Shown in pieces: positions 11,019 through 22,281 of a stretch of 64,000 nucleotides of DNA. Every line of letters starts with the position of its first letter. Position 1 is the first letter of the stretch. The stretch is from Sphaerotilus uruguayifluvii (GTDB taxonomy: Bacteria > Pseudomonadota > Gammaproteobacteria > Burkholderiales > Burkholderiaceae_C), in assembly GCF_013294065.1 (NCBI RefSeq), contig NZ_JABSNM010000002.1, forward strand, positions 1-64,000, given 5' to 3'. Made by a program: the position numbers and the translations under genes. The notes under the pieces were generated by a model. That model was not told where the DNA came from and ran no database searches. It saw only the letters and a list, made by a program, of their open reading frames with translations.

Positions 11019-11327
11019 TCAGCCCTTGCGCATCACCAGTGCCAGGAAGGCCATCGACAGCACGAAGCTGATCCACACGCTGGGCTCCTCGTCGAGGTGG
11101 AACCACCCGGCGAAGTGGCCGGCCAGGCCGACCCAGGCCAGATTGATGTAGGCCGCCGACAGCAGCCCGATGAACAGGCGGTCGCCCCGCGTGGTGGCGA
11201 TGGGCAGGAAGCCCTTGCGCAGCGTCGTGGGCGAGCGGATCTCCCAGACCGTCATGGCGACCAGCATCGCGACGATGCAGCTGAAGAAGACGGCGACGGG
11301 CGTCGTCCAGACCATCCAGTCGAACAT
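11019..11327 (-). CDS. glpU: Small membrane protein of the glycerol transporter (DUF2160)
   Basis: 102 residues from ATG 11325-11327, overlapping the glpQ stop by ATGA. Three hydrophobic segments are visible (about 5-28, 45-66 and 78-98). The sequence and position fit the DUF2160 family, found in glycerol ABC operons as GlpU, whose molecular role is unknown. Coupling to glpQ suggests a stoichiometric partner of the permeases. Confidence 0.8.
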   Translation of the reverse strand: MFDWMVWTTPVAVFFSCIVAMLVAMTVWEIRSPTTLRKGFLPIATTRGDRLFIGLLSAAYINLAWVGLAGHFAGWFHLDEEPSVWISFVLSMAFLALVMRKG

Positions 11328-12131
11328 CACACTCTCCCCATGGCGAAGCCCTTGGCGATGTAGTGCCGGACGAACCAGATCACGATCGCGCCGGGCACGA
11401 TGGTCAGCACGCCGGCGGCGGCCAGGGTGGCCCAGTCCATGCCGGAGGCCGACACGGTGCGGGTCATCGTGGCGACGATGGGCTTGGCGTTGACGCTGGT
11501 GAGCGTGCGCGCCAGCAGCAGCTCGACCCAGCTGAACATGAAGCAGAAGAACGCCGCCACGCCCACCCCCGCCTTGATCAGCGGCAGGAAGATCGTCAGG
11601 AAGAAGCGCGGGAAGCCGTAGCCGTCGATGTAGGCGGTCTCGTCGATCTCGCGCGGGATGCCCGACATGAAGCCCTCCAGGATCCACACCGCCAGCGGCA
11701 CGTTGAACAGCAGGTGCGCCAGCGCCACCGCGATGTGCGTGTCCATCAGCCCGACGGTCGTGTAGAGCTGGAAGAAGGGCAGCAGGAACACCGCCGGCGG
11801 CGTCATGCGGTTGGTCAGCAGCCAGAAGAAGACGTGCTTGTCGCCCAGGAAGCTGTAGCGGCTGAAGGCGTAGGCGGCAGGCAGCGCCACGGTGACCGAG
11901 ATGACCGTGTTGATGCCGACGTAGATCAGGCTGTTGATGTAGCCGGAGTACCAGCTGGCGTCGGTGAAGATCAGCCGGTAGTTGTCCCAGGTGAAGTGCC
12001 GGGGCCAGAGGCTGAAGCTCGAGAGGATCTCCTCGTTGGTCTTGAAGCTCATGTTGACCATCCAGTAGATGGGCAGCAGCGCGAAGACCAGATAGGCGAC
12101 GAGGAACAGCGAGCGCTTGTGGAAACGGTGC

Positions 12132-12139
<8 letters not shown>
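11327..12139 (-). CDS. glpQ: Glycerol ABC transporter permease
   Basis: 270 residues from ATG 12137-12139, with GGAGG 9 bases ahead; an in-frame GTG at 12146-12148 is less well placed. Six hydrophobic segments and the cytoplasmic coupling loop EIDETAYIDGYGFPRFF (the EAA motif of MalG/UgpE-type permeases) are visible. It pairs with GlpP to form the inner-membrane channel. The start overlaps the end of glpP by 8 bases. The symbol follows the glycerol transporter naming and is unrelated to glycerophosphodiesterase GlpQ. Confidence 0.88.
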
Positions 12140-13024
<885 letters not shown>

Positions 13025-13028
<4 letters not shown>

Positions 13029-14101
13029 GCGACCAGCTCCTCGTCGGCATAGAAGCAGGTGTGGGCGCCCAGCAGCCGGGCCCCCACGGTCGTGCCGACG
13101 GCGGGCACGAGGGCGTCGGCGGGCAGGCGCGCCTTCAGGGGCTGGCCGGCCACGTCCAGGCTGACCAGGAAGTAGGTGCCGATGTCCTGCACCCTGCGGA
13201 CGGTGGCGGGCAGGCTGCCGGCGCTGCCGGGCGCGTCCAGCGCCAGGTACTCGGGGCGGATGCCCAGACGCAGCGTGGCACCGTCGGGCAGCGCGCGCGG
13301 CGTGGCACCCAGCGCGTGGCCGGCCACGCTCAGCGCGCCGCCCTGCAGCGTCGCGGGCAGGAAGTTCATGCCCGGCGAGCCGATGAAGTGGCCGACGAAG
13401 GTGTGTGCCGGGCGCTCGAACAGCGCGTCGGGCGTGCCCTGCTGCACCACCCGGCCGCGCGTCATCACCACCACCTGGTCGGCGAAGGTCAGCGCCTCCA
13501 CCTGGTCGTGGGTGACGTAGATCAGCGTGAGCTTCAGCTCGTGGTGGATCTGCTTGAGCTTGCGCCGCAGCTGCCACTTCAGGTGCGGGTCGATGACGGT
13601 CAGCGGCTCGTCGAACAGCACCGCCGCCACGTCCGGGCGCACCAGGCCGCGGCCCAGCGAGATCTTCTGCTTCTGGTCGGCCGACAGGCCGGCGGCGCGC
13701 TGGTCGAGCTGGTGGCTCATCTCCAGCATCTCGGCGATCTGACCGACACGCTGGCGGATGGTCTCCTTCGGGACGCGCCGGTTCTTCAGCGGGAAGGCCA
13801 GGTTCTCGGCCACGGTCATCGTGTCGTAGATCACCGGGAACTGGAAGACCTGCGCGATGTTGCGCTCCTGCGGCGTGGCGCGGGTCATGTCGGCGCCGTC
13901 GAACTTCACGCTGCCGTGCGAGGGCACCAGCAGGCCCGACATGATGTTGAGCATGGTGCTCTTGCCGCAGCCCGAGGGGCCGAGCAGCGCATAGGCGCCG
14001 CCGTCCTCGAAGCTCATCTTCAGCGGCAGCAGCGCGTAGTCGTTGTCCTGCGCCGGGTTCGGGCGGTAGGAGTGGGCGAGGTCGAGGTCGATGCGGGCCA
14101 T
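13025..14101 (-). CDS. glpT: Glycerol ABC transporter ATPase with degenerate signature motif
   Basis: 358 residues from ATG 14099-14101. Nucleotide-binding domain with Walker A GPSGCGKST (41-49), Walker B VLFDE (161-165) and switch His198 in VTHDQ, followed by a MalK-like C-terminal regulatory domain. The ABC signature is LSADQ (139-143) in place of LSGGQ. The partner ATPase GlpS has a normal signature but no switch His, so one composite ATP site should be fully competent and the other degenerate. Same symbol as, but unrelated to, the glycerol-3-phosphate antiporter GlpT. Confidence 0.88.
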
Positions 14102-14102
14102 C

Positions 14103-15182
<1,080 letters not shown>

Positions 15183-15235
15183 GGGTTCACCTTCTTCATG
15201 ATGGCGTTGTCTCTCTCGTCGTCGTTGTCGGGAAA

Positions 15236-16822
15236 TCAGTGATCGAGGCCGCGCGCGGCCATCCAGCGCGCCACCGCCTCGCGCTCGGCCGCGCTGAAGT
15301 GCAGCCCGAGCTTGCTGCGGCGCCACAGCACGTCCTCGGCGCTGTGCGCCCACTCGTGGCGGATCAGGAAATCGAGTTCGGCCTCGTGCAGGCCGGGCGC
15401 GATCTCCGCGCCCAGGTCGGCCACGGCGGTGGCGGTGCCCAGCACGCCGTCGACCCGGCTGCCGTAGGCGCGCGCCAGCCGGCGTGCCAGCGGCGCCTCC
15501 AGCCAGGCATGGCGCGCGCGCAGCTGCACGACGAAGCGCTCGAAGTCGGTGTCGGGGCGCTGCGGCGGTCCGATCCAGGCGCTGAGATCGCCGCCCGGCA
15601 GATGCGCCGCGGCGGTCCAGGCCGGGCGGCTCTGGCCGAGCAGCCGGCCGATCTCGCCGGCGGCGTCTTCGGCGAGCTTGCGGAAGGTGGTGATCTTGCC
15701 GCCCCAGACGCTCAGCAGCGGCGCGCCGCCGTCGGTGTGGGCCTCCAGCAGGTAGTCGCGCGTCACGGCCGACGGATCGCCCGAGGCGTCGTCGAGCAGC
15801 GGGCGCACGCCGGCGTAGTGCCAGACCACGTCGGAGGGCGCGACCGCGCGGGTGAAGTAGCGGCTGGCCTGCTCGCACAGGTAGGCGATCTCGCCCGCGT
15901 CGATGCGCGCCCGCGCCGGGTCGCCTTCGATCTCCTGGTCGGTGGTGCCGATCAGCGTGAAGTCGCGCTCGTAGGGGATCGCGAAGATGATGCGCCGGTC
16001 GGGGTTCTGGAAGATGTAGGCGTGGTCGTGCTCGAAGCAGCGCGGCACGACGATGTGCGAGCCCTTGACCAGGCGCAGGCTCTTCGTCGCCAGCGTCTCG
16101 CCGGCGGCCGGCCGCGCCACGCCGCGCAGGAAGCTCTCGGCCCACGGGCCGGCGGCATTGACCAGCAGGCGCGCCTCGACCGTGCGCGCAGGACCGCCGT
16201 CGGCCGGCTGCAGCACCGCGCGCCAGCCCTGCGCGCCGCGCTGGGCCGACACCACCCGGGTGCGCGTCAGCACCTCGGCGCCGCGCTCGCGGGCGTCCAG
16301 CGCGTTGAGCAGCACCAGGCGCGCGTCGTCCACCCAGCCGTCGGAGTAGACGAAGCCGCGGGTGTAGCCCGCCTTCAGCGGCGCGCCGGCCGCATGCGTG
16401 CGCAGGTCGATCGCGTGCGAGCCCGGCAGCACCTCGCGCCGCGCCAGATGGTCGTACAGGAACAGGCCGATGCGGATCATCCAGGCCGGGCGCATCGACG
16501 GGTCGTGCGGCATCACGAAGCGCAGCGGCCACATGATGTGCGGGGCGCTGCGCAGCAGCACCTCGCGCTCCTGCAGCGCCTTGCGCACCAGGCCGAATTC
16601 CTGGTGCTCCAGGTAGCGCAGGCCGCCGTGGATCAGCTTGGTCGACGACGACGAGGTGTGCTGCGCCAGGTCCTCGGCCTCGGCCAGCAGCACCCGCCAG
16701 CCCCGGCCGGCGAGGTCGCGGGCGATGCCGGCGCCATTGATGCCGCCGCCGACGACCAGCACGTCGAAGGTGTCCGCGGTCGCGCCGGCCGGAGCCGTGC
16801 GCGCTGGCGATGATGGATTCAA
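15236..16822 (-). CDS. glpD: Glycerol-3-phosphate dehydrogenase (FAD, respiratory)
   Basis: 528 residues if translation starts at TTG 16820-16822, which sits 6-7 bases after GAGGAG; an ATG far upstream (16991) would add 57 residues rich in Lys/Arg with no family counterpart and would overlap the regulatory region. Near the N-terminus is the FAD-binding motif VLVVGGGINGAGIARDLAGRG, then the family block SSSSTKLIHGGLRYLE. GlpD oxidises glycerol-3-phosphate to dihydroxyacetone phosphate at the inner membrane and feeds ubiquinone. First gene of the minus-strand operon that continues into the glycerol transporter. Confidence 0.92.
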   Translation of the reverse strand: MNPSSPARTAPAGATADTFDVLVVGGGINGAGIARDLAGRGWRVLLAEAEDLAQHTSSSSTKLIHGGLRYLEHQEFGLVRKALQEREVLLRSAPHIMWPLRFVMPHDPSMRPAWMIRIGLFLYDHLARREVLPGSHAIDLRTHAAGAPLKAGYTRGFVYSDGWVDDARLVLLNALDARERGAEVLTRTRVVSAQRGAQGWRAVLQPADGGPARTVEARLLVNAAGPWAESFLRGVARPAAGETLATKSLRLVKGSHIVVPRCFEHDHAYIFQNPDRRIIFAIPYERDFTLIGTTDQEIEGDPARARIDAGEIAYLCEQASRYFTRAVAPSDVVWHYAGVRPLLDDASGDPSAVTRDYLLEAHTDGGAPLLSVWGGKITTFRKLAEDAAGEIGRLLGQSRPAWTAAAHLPGGDLSAWIGPPQRPDTDFERFVVQLRARHAWLEAPLARRLARAYGSRVDGVLGTATAVADLGAEIAPGLHEAELDFLIRHEWAHSAEDVLWRRSKLGLHFSAAEREAVARWMAARGLDH

Positions 16823-17053
16823 GAAGGTCTCCTCGGGCGGGCCGTCGCCGGTCGTCGGGCGGTGGCCGCGTTCTGGTTCTGCGGTGTTCTTTTTTCTTTT
16901 TATGCGATCGGAAGTTCGTTTGCAAGATGGTTTCCCATCGTTTGCTTTCGTTTTTGATGCGAATAGAGTTCGGCCACGTTCGCTTCTGATCATCCCGCGA
17001 AGCGTGTCGCGGTGTCAGCCGCGGCCCGGCACCGCGCCGCGACAATCCCGCGC
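16823..17053. promoter_or_regulatory. glpD-glpR divergent control region
   Basis: This 231-base space between the divergent glpD and glpR genes is AT-richer than its surroundings and carries TTCG half-sites at 16915, 16947, 16969 and 16979 plus an inverted CGAA at 16960-16963. GlpR operators in other proteobacteria are built from TTCG/CGAA half-sites, so this is the likely GlpR operator region for both directions. The half-site spacing here does not match the E. coli operator exactly. A T-rich run lies at 16888-16900. Confidence 0.5.
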
Positions 17054-17818
17054 ATGACTCCGAACCCCCGCCAATCCGAACTGCTCGACGAGGTCCGCGC
17101 CCGCGGCGTGATGACGGTCGAGGCGCTGGCCGAGCGCTTCGGCGTGACGCTGCAGACGGTGCGCCGCGACGTGAAGCTGCTGGCCGAGGCCGGGCTGCTG
17201 GCGCGCTTCCACGGCGGCGTGCGCCTGCCGATGTCGACCACCGAGAACATCGCCTACCGCCAGCGCCAGGACCTGCATGCCGAGGCCAAGCAGCGCATCG
17301 CGCGCGCGGTGGCCGCGGCGGTGCCCGAGGGCTGCTCGCTGCTGATCAACCTGGGCACGACCACCGAGGCGGTGGCGCGCGAGCTGCTGCGCCACCGCGG
17401 CCTGCGGGTCATCACGAACAACCTGAACGTCGCCGCCATCCTGGCGGACAACCCGGACTGCGAGGTCATCGTCGCCGGCGGCGTGGTGCGCCACCGCGAC
17501 CGCGGCATCGTCGGCGAGGCGGCGGTGGACTTCATCGGTCAGTTCCGGGTCGACATCGGCATCATCGGCATCTCCGGCATCGAGCCCGACGGCACGCTGC
17601 GCGACTACGACTACCGCGAGGTCAAGGTCGCGCAGGCCATCATCCGGCAGAGCCGCGAGGTCTGGCTGGCCACCGACCATTCCAAGTTCAACCGCCCGGC
17701 GATGGTCGAGATGGCGCGCATGCCGCAGCTCGACCGCCTGTTCACCGATGCCGAGCCGCCCTCGCCCTACGCGGCGCTGCTGGCCGAGGCCGGCGTGCAG
17801 CTCGACATCGCGCGCTGA
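17054..17818 (+). CDS. glpR: DeoR-family repressor of glycerol genes
   Basis: 254 residues from ATG 17054-17056. An N-terminal DeoR-type winged helix (about 5-55; [20 protein letters not shown]) is followed by the sugar-phosphate isomerase-like sensor domain with [28 protein letters not shown] and GEAAVDFIG. GlpR represses glycerol genes and is released by glycerol-3-phosphate. Its position between glpD and glpK supports the assignment. The longer frame starting at 17012 has no ribosome binding site. Confidence 0.9.
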   Translation: MTPNPRQSELLDEVRARGVMTVEALAERFGVTLQTVRRDVKLLAEAGLLARFHGGVRLPMSTTENIAYRQRQDLHAEAKQRIARAVAAAVPEGCSLLINLGTTTEAVARELLRHRGLRVITNNLNVAAILADNPDCEVIVAGGVVRHRDRGIVGEAAVDFIGQFRVDIGIIGISGIEPDGTLRDYDYREVKVAQAIIRQSREVWLATDHSKFNRPAMVEMARMPQLDRLFTDAEPPSPYAALLAEAGVQLDIAR

Positions 17819-17861
17819 GGGCCGCGACCCCACGACAACGACCGTCCGAGGAGACTTTCCC

Positions 17862-19361
17862 ATGACCTATCTGCTGGCCCTGGACCAGGGCACGTCGAGC
17901 TCGCGCAGCATCGTCTTCGACGAGCACGGCCGCATCCGGGCGATGGCGCAGCGCGAGTTCCGTCAGCACTACCCGCGCCCGGGCTGGGTCGAGCACGATC
18001 CGATGGAGATCTGGCACAGCCAGCTCGAGACCGCGCGCGAGGCGCTGCAGCGCGCCGGGCTGCAGGCCGGCGACATCCGCAGCATCGGCATCACCAACCA
18101 GCGCGAGACCACGCTGGTGTGGGATCGACGCACCGGCCGGCCGATCCATCCGGCCATCGTCTGGCAGGACCGCCGCGCCGAGCCGCTGTGCGCGCAGCTG
18201 CGCGAGGCCGGTCACGGCGACTGGGTGCGCGAGCGCACCGGGCTGGTGATCGACGCCTATTTCTCGGCGACCAAGATCCGCTGGCTGCTCGACGAGGTGC
18301 CGGGCGCGCGGGCGGCGGCCGAGCGCGGCGAGCTGGCCTTCGGCACGGTCGACAGCTGGCTGCTGTGGCAGCTCACCGGCGGGCGGGTGCATGCCACCGA
18401 CGTCAGCAATGCCGCACGCACCCTGCTGCTCGACATCCGCACCCAGCGCTGGGACGCGGAGCTGCTGGCCCTGTTCGACATTCCGGCCAGCCTGCTGCCC
18501 GAGGTGCGCCCGAGCAGCCATGTGTTCGGCGAGACGCTGCCGGAGCTGCTGGGCGCGGCCATTCCCGTCGGCGGCATGGCCGGCGACCAGCAGAGCGCCC
18601 TCTTCGGCCAGGCCTGCCTGTCGCCGGGCCAGGCCAAGAACACCTATGGCACCGGCTGCTTCATGCTGATGCACGCCGGCGAGCGCTTCCGCGCCAGCGA
18701 GAACGGCCTGGTCACCACCAGCGCCTGCCGCACCGGCGGGGCGCAAGCGCCGGAGTTCGCGCTGGAGGGCAGCGTCTTCATCGGCGGCGCGGTGGTGCAG
18801 TGGCTGCGCGACGGCCTGCGCGCCATCGAGTCCAGCCACGAGGTGCAGGCGCTGGCCGCCAGCGTGCCCGATGCCGGCGGCGTCCTCATGGTGCCGGCCT
18901 TCACCGGGCTGGGCGCGCCCTACTGGGACGCCGACGCGCGCGGCACCATCGTCGGCCTGACGCGCGGCACGACGATGGCCCACATCGCCCGCGCCGCGCT
19001 GGAGAGCATCGCCTTCCAGAGCGCCGCGCTGCTGCAGGCGATGAGCCGTGATGCGGTGGCCGCCGGCGGCGAGCCGGTCAGCGAGCTGCGGGTCGACGGC
19101 GGCGCCTGCGTCAACGACCTGCTGATGCAGTTCCAGGCCGATCTGCTCGGCATCCCGGTGCTGCGCCCGAAGGTGATCGAGACGACCGCGCTGGGCGCGG
19201 CCTTCCTGGCCGGGCTGTCGGCCGGCGTCTGGCGCGATCCGGCCGAACTCTCGGCGCTGTGGCAGGCCGATCGGGTCTTCCACCCGACGCTGCCGCGCGA
19301 GCGCGCCCAGGAGCGCATGGCGCAGTGGGAGCGCGCGGTGCGCCAGGCCTGCGCGCGCTGA
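17862..19361 (+). CDS. glpK: Glycerol kinase
   Basis: 499 residues from ATG 17862-17864 with GAGGAG ahead, 43 bases after glpR. FGGY-family kinase: the phosphate-binding loop [13 protein letters not shown] (8-20), the substrate block [13 protein letters not shown] and the C-terminal [13 protein letters not shown] with its adenosine-site residues are all present. It phosphorylates cytoplasmic glycerol to glycerol-3-phosphate, the substrate of GlpD and the inducer of GlpR. Length is typical. Confidence 0.95.
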   Translation: MTYLLALDQGTSSSRSIVFDEHGRIRAMAQREFRQHYPRPGWVEHDPMEIWHSQLETAREALQRAGLQAGDIRSIGITNQRETTLVWDRRTGRPIHPAIVWQDRRAEPLCAQLREAGHGDWVRERTGLVIDAYFSATKIRWLLDEVPGARAAAERGELAFGTVDSWLLWQLTGGRVHATDVSNAARTLLLDIRTQRWDAELLALFDIPASLLPEVRPSSHVFGETLPELLGAAIPVGGMAGDQQSALFGQACLSPGQAKNTYGTGCFMLMHAGERFRASENGLVTTSACRTGGAQAPEFALEGSVFIGGAVVQWLRDGLRAIESSHEVQALAASVPDAGGVLMVPAFTGLGAPYWDADARGTIVGLTRGTTMAHIARAALESIAFQSAALLQAMSRDAVAAGGEPVSELRVDGGACVNDLLMQFQADLLGIPVLRPKVIETTALGAAFLAGLSAGVWRDPAELSALWQADRVFHPTLPRERAQERMAQWERAVRQACAR

Positions 19362-19426
19362 GCCGGGCGGGTCGGGCCGGAGCTCCGGCCGCGGCTAGAC
19401 TCCGGGCACACGGAGAGAACACGCCG

Positions 19427-20242
19427 ATGATCGAGCCCGACCACCCGGATTTCGAGGACCTGCGCACCGCGGTGCGCCTGCTGGAGGCGCCGTCGCTGAC
19501 GGTGCGCATCGCCCATCTGGCCGGCACGCCGCTGGATGCGCTGATGCGCCGCCTGCCCTCGGGCGCGCGCGAGCGCATCGATGCGCTGGTGCATGCCGCG
19601 CTGCACAAGGCGGCGGACGCGGCGCTGTGGAGTCTGGACGGGCGGGCGGCAGGCGCGCCTTCCAACCGCATGCACAAGGCGCTGGCGGCGGCCGCCGGCG
19701 CGGTGGGCGGGGCCTTCGGCCTGGGCGCGCTGGCCGTGGAGCTGCCGGTCACCACCACGCTGATGCTGCGCTCGATCGCCGACATCGCCCGCAGCGAGGG
19801 CTTCGATCCCGAGGATCCGGAGACCCGCCGCGCCTGCCTGGAGGTGCTGGCCTTCGGCAGCCCGGCCGAGCGCGACGATGCGGCCGAGTCGGGCTACTAC
19901 GCCGCGCGCGGCTTCATGGCCGAGGCGACGCAGACGCTGGCGCGCGAGCTCTCGGCCATCGCCGCCCGCAGGGCCGCCGGCAGCACCTCGGGCGCGGCCG
20001 GATCGCTGATGGCCCGGGTGATCGAGGTGGTCGCCTCGCGCTTCGGCCTGGTCATCACCGAGAAGGTCGCCGCCCAGGCGGTGCCGGTCCTCGGCGGCCT
20101 GGCCGGCGCGACGCTCAACACCCTGTTCACCGGCTTCTACCAGGAGATGGCGCGCGGGCATTTCATCGTCAGGCGGCTGGAGCGCCGGCATGGCGCGGAC
20201 GTGGTGAGGGCGCAGTACGAGCTGCTGCGCGCGGCCCGATGA
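19427..20242 (+). CDS. EcsC-family protein
   Basis: 271 residues from ATG 19427-19429 with GGAG 13 bases upstream. The central GAVGGAFGLGALAVELPVT (glycine/alanine-rich, weakly hydrophobic) followed by TTLMLRSIADIARSEGFD is the signature stretch of the EcsC family. The name comes from Bacillus EcsC, but the biochemical role of the family is unknown; it tends to be membrane-associated. It begins 66 bases after glpK and is followed closely by a helicase gene with no clear functional tie. Confidence 0.75.
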   Translation: MIEPDHPDFEDLRTAVRLLEAPSLTVRIAHLAGTPLDALMRRLPSGARERIDALVHAALHKAADAALWSLDGRAAGAPSNRMHKALAAAAGAVGGAFGLGALAVELPVTTTLMLRSIADIARSEGFDPEDPETRRACLEVLAFGSPAERDDAAESGYYAARGFMAEATQTLARELSAIAARRAAGSTSGAAGSLMARVIEVVASRFGLVITEKVAAQAVPVLGGLAGATLNTLFTGFYQEMARGHFIVRRLERRHGADVVRAQYELLRAAR

Positions 20243-20268
20243 GCCGCTAGACCGCCGGACCGCGGCGC

Positions 20269-22281
20269 ATGTCCGTCTCCCCACACGACCCCGGTGCGGT
20301 CGCCCGGGCGCTGCACGAGGCCTGGCAGCGCCTGCAGGACGCGGCCGCACGCGAGGCCGCCGCCGCCAGCGGGCTGGAGGCCGCGCTGCAGGCGCCCGCC
20401 GAGGCGATCGCGCGGGCGCTGCGGCAGCTGGGCCTGCTCGAGGCGCTGACGCCGGTGCAGCGCACGCTGGTCGGCGCCGAGCCGGCCGGCCACCAGCTGG
20501 TGCTGGCCGGGCCCGGGGCCGGCAAGACCCGCGTCATCGCGCACCGCATCGCCTGGCTGCTGCAGGTGCGCCAGGTCGCGCCGCGCCAGATCGTCGCGCT
20601 GGCCTTCAACCGAGGCGCGGCGGCCGAGCTGCGCCAGCGCCTGCAGCAGCTCGTCGGCGAGACCGCGCGCGGCGTCACCGTGCTGACCCACCACGCGATG
20701 GCGCTGCGGCTGACCGGCGGCCGCCTGGCCGGCAGCGAGCGCGACGACGCGCCGATCGACTTCGCACGCCTGCTCGACGACGCGGTGGCGCAGCTGCGCG
20801 GCGCCGCGCACCCGCCGCAGCCGGCGCACCTCTTCGTCGACGAGTACCAGGACATGAGTCCGGCACAGTACGCACTGGTGGCCGCGCTGACCGGGCCGCA
20901 CACCCGGCTGATGGCGGTCGGCGACGACGACCAGACGATCTACGGCTTCGGCGGCGCCAGCATCGAGTTCATCCGGCGCTTCCGCCAGGACTACGCGCCG
21001 GTGACCACGACCTTCCTGGTCGAGAACTTCCGCTCCAGCGCGCACATCCTGGCGGTGGCCGCGCGGCTGATCGCGCCGGCGGCCGAGCGCATGAAGGGCG
21101 ACGACGCGCCGGTGCGGGTGGCCGATCTGCGTGCGCACGAGCCGCCGGGCGGGCGCTGGCAGGCGCTCGACGCCGAGGACGGCCGCGGTCGCGTGCGCCT
21201 GATCGATGCGCCGGCCGATGCCACCCGCCAGTCGGCGCTGGTGCTCGACGAGGTGCGCCGGCTGCTGAGGCTCGATCCGGCGCTGCGGCCCGGCGACATT
21301 GCGGTGCTGGCGCGCACCCGGCGCACGCTGGCGGCGCTGCAGGCGCTGTGCCTGCTCGAGGGCCTGCGCTGCGAGCTGGTGCCGCGGCCGCAGGCACCGA
21401 CGCGGCTGACGGTGCTGCACACCCGCGAGGGCCACCGGCTGCTGGAGCTGCTCGAGCGCGCCGACCGCCCGGTGCGGCGCAGCGCCGGCCTGGTGCGCTG
21501 GAGCGCCGCGCAGCTGCGCCGCCGTCCGGGCCATCCGGTCTGGCAGGACCTGCACCTGCTGGCCAGCGAGCTGGCGGCGGCGGTGGCGCCGCGGCTGGCC
21601 GCGACCGAGCTGGTCGAGCGGCTGCACGAGCTGGCCCGCGAGACCCGCCGCGCCGGCAGCGCGCAGGCGCTGCGGCTGATGACGGCCCATGCCGCCAAGG
21701 GGCTGGAGTTCCGCCATGTCGTCGTCATGGACGCCGACGACTGGCTGCCGGGGGACGACGAGCGCCGGCTGCTCTATGTCGCCGCGACCCGCGCGGCCGA
21801 GACGCTCGCGCTGATGCGCGCGCGGCCCTCGCGCCACGGCCTGCTCGACGATCCGGGGCTGCAGGCGCTGGAGGCGGTGCAGCGCCTGAGCCCGCCGGTG
21901 CCTGCCGGCGAGGTGCCGGCGCCGCGCCACATGCTGGCGATCAGCCCGGCCGACATCGACCTCGGCCACGCCGGGCGCATGCCGCCGGGCCACCGGCTGC
22001 ACCGGCGCCTGGCCGGGCTGGAGGCGGGCGACCCGGTCCGGCTGATCGGCCGGCGCATCGAGAACGCCCGCGGCGAGCTGGTCGGCCAGCTCTCGCGCCG
22101 TGCGCAGGCGCTGGAGCAGCGCGCCCGCCCGCCGGGCCTGCCCGGCCGTGTCACCGCCATCCTGGTGCGCCACCGCGAGCAGGCCGGCGAGGCCTTCCGC
22201 GCCGACCTGCACTGCACGCGCTGGGAGGTGCCGCTGGTGGAGGTGGTGGTCACGGACGTGCCGCCGGGAGAGGGGCGGTGA
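20269..22281 (+). CDS. UvrD/Rep-like superfamily I helicase with extra C-terminal domain
   Basis: 670 residues. All SF1A helicase motifs are seen in order: I AGPGAGKT (~80), Ia LAFNRGAAAELRQR, II FVDEYQDMS, III VGDDDQTIYGFGGA, IV ENFRSSAHI, V TAHAAKGLEFRHVVVMD and VI RRLLYVAATRA. The segment between motifs IV and V is short compared with UvrD/Rep, so the 2B domain is probably reduced. After motif VI there is an extra ~110-residue domain (HMLAISPADIDLGHAGRMPP to the end) ending in a basic stretch. The architecture resembles the UvrD-like half of betaproteobacterial RecQ fusion helicases, here as a stand-alone protein. Its stop overlaps the start of the kinase gene by 4 bases. Confidence 0.85.
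   Translation: MSVSPHDPGAVARALHEAWQRLQDAAAREAAAASGLEAALQAPAEAIARALRQLGLLEALTPVQRTLVGAEPAGHQLVLAGPGAGKTRVIAHRIAWLLQVRQVAPRQIVALAFNRGAAAELRQRLQQLVGETARGVTVLTHHAMALRLTGGRLAGSERDDAPIDFARLLDDAVAQLRGAAHPPQPAHLFVDEYQDMSPAQYALVAALTGPHTRLMAVGDDDQTIYGFGGASIEFIRRFRQDYAPVTTTFLVENFRSSAHILAVAARLIAPAAERMKGDDAPVRVADLRAHEPPGGRWQALDAEDGRGRVRLIDAPADATRQSALVLDEVRRLLRLDPALRPGDIAVLARTRRTLAALQALCLLEGLRCELVPRPQAPTRLTVLHTREGHRLLELLERADRPVRRSAGLVRWSAAQLRRRPGHPVWQDLHLLASELAAAVAPRLAATELVERLHELARETRRAGSAQALRLMTAHAAKGLEFRHVVVMDADDWLPGDDERRLLYVAATRAAETLALMRARPSRHGLLDDPGLQALEAVQRLSPPVPAGEVPAPRHMLAISPADIDLGHAGRMPPGHRLHRRLAGLEAGDPVRLIGRRIENARGELVGQLSRRAQALEQRARPPGLPGRVTAILVRHREQAGEAFRADLHCTRWEVPLVEVVVTDVPPGEGR

Noticed and set aside
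16823-16993. glpD start at ATG 16991-16993
   Set aside because: It would add 57 basic residues with no counterpart and run through the putative GlpR sites; TTG 16822 has the ribosome binding site.
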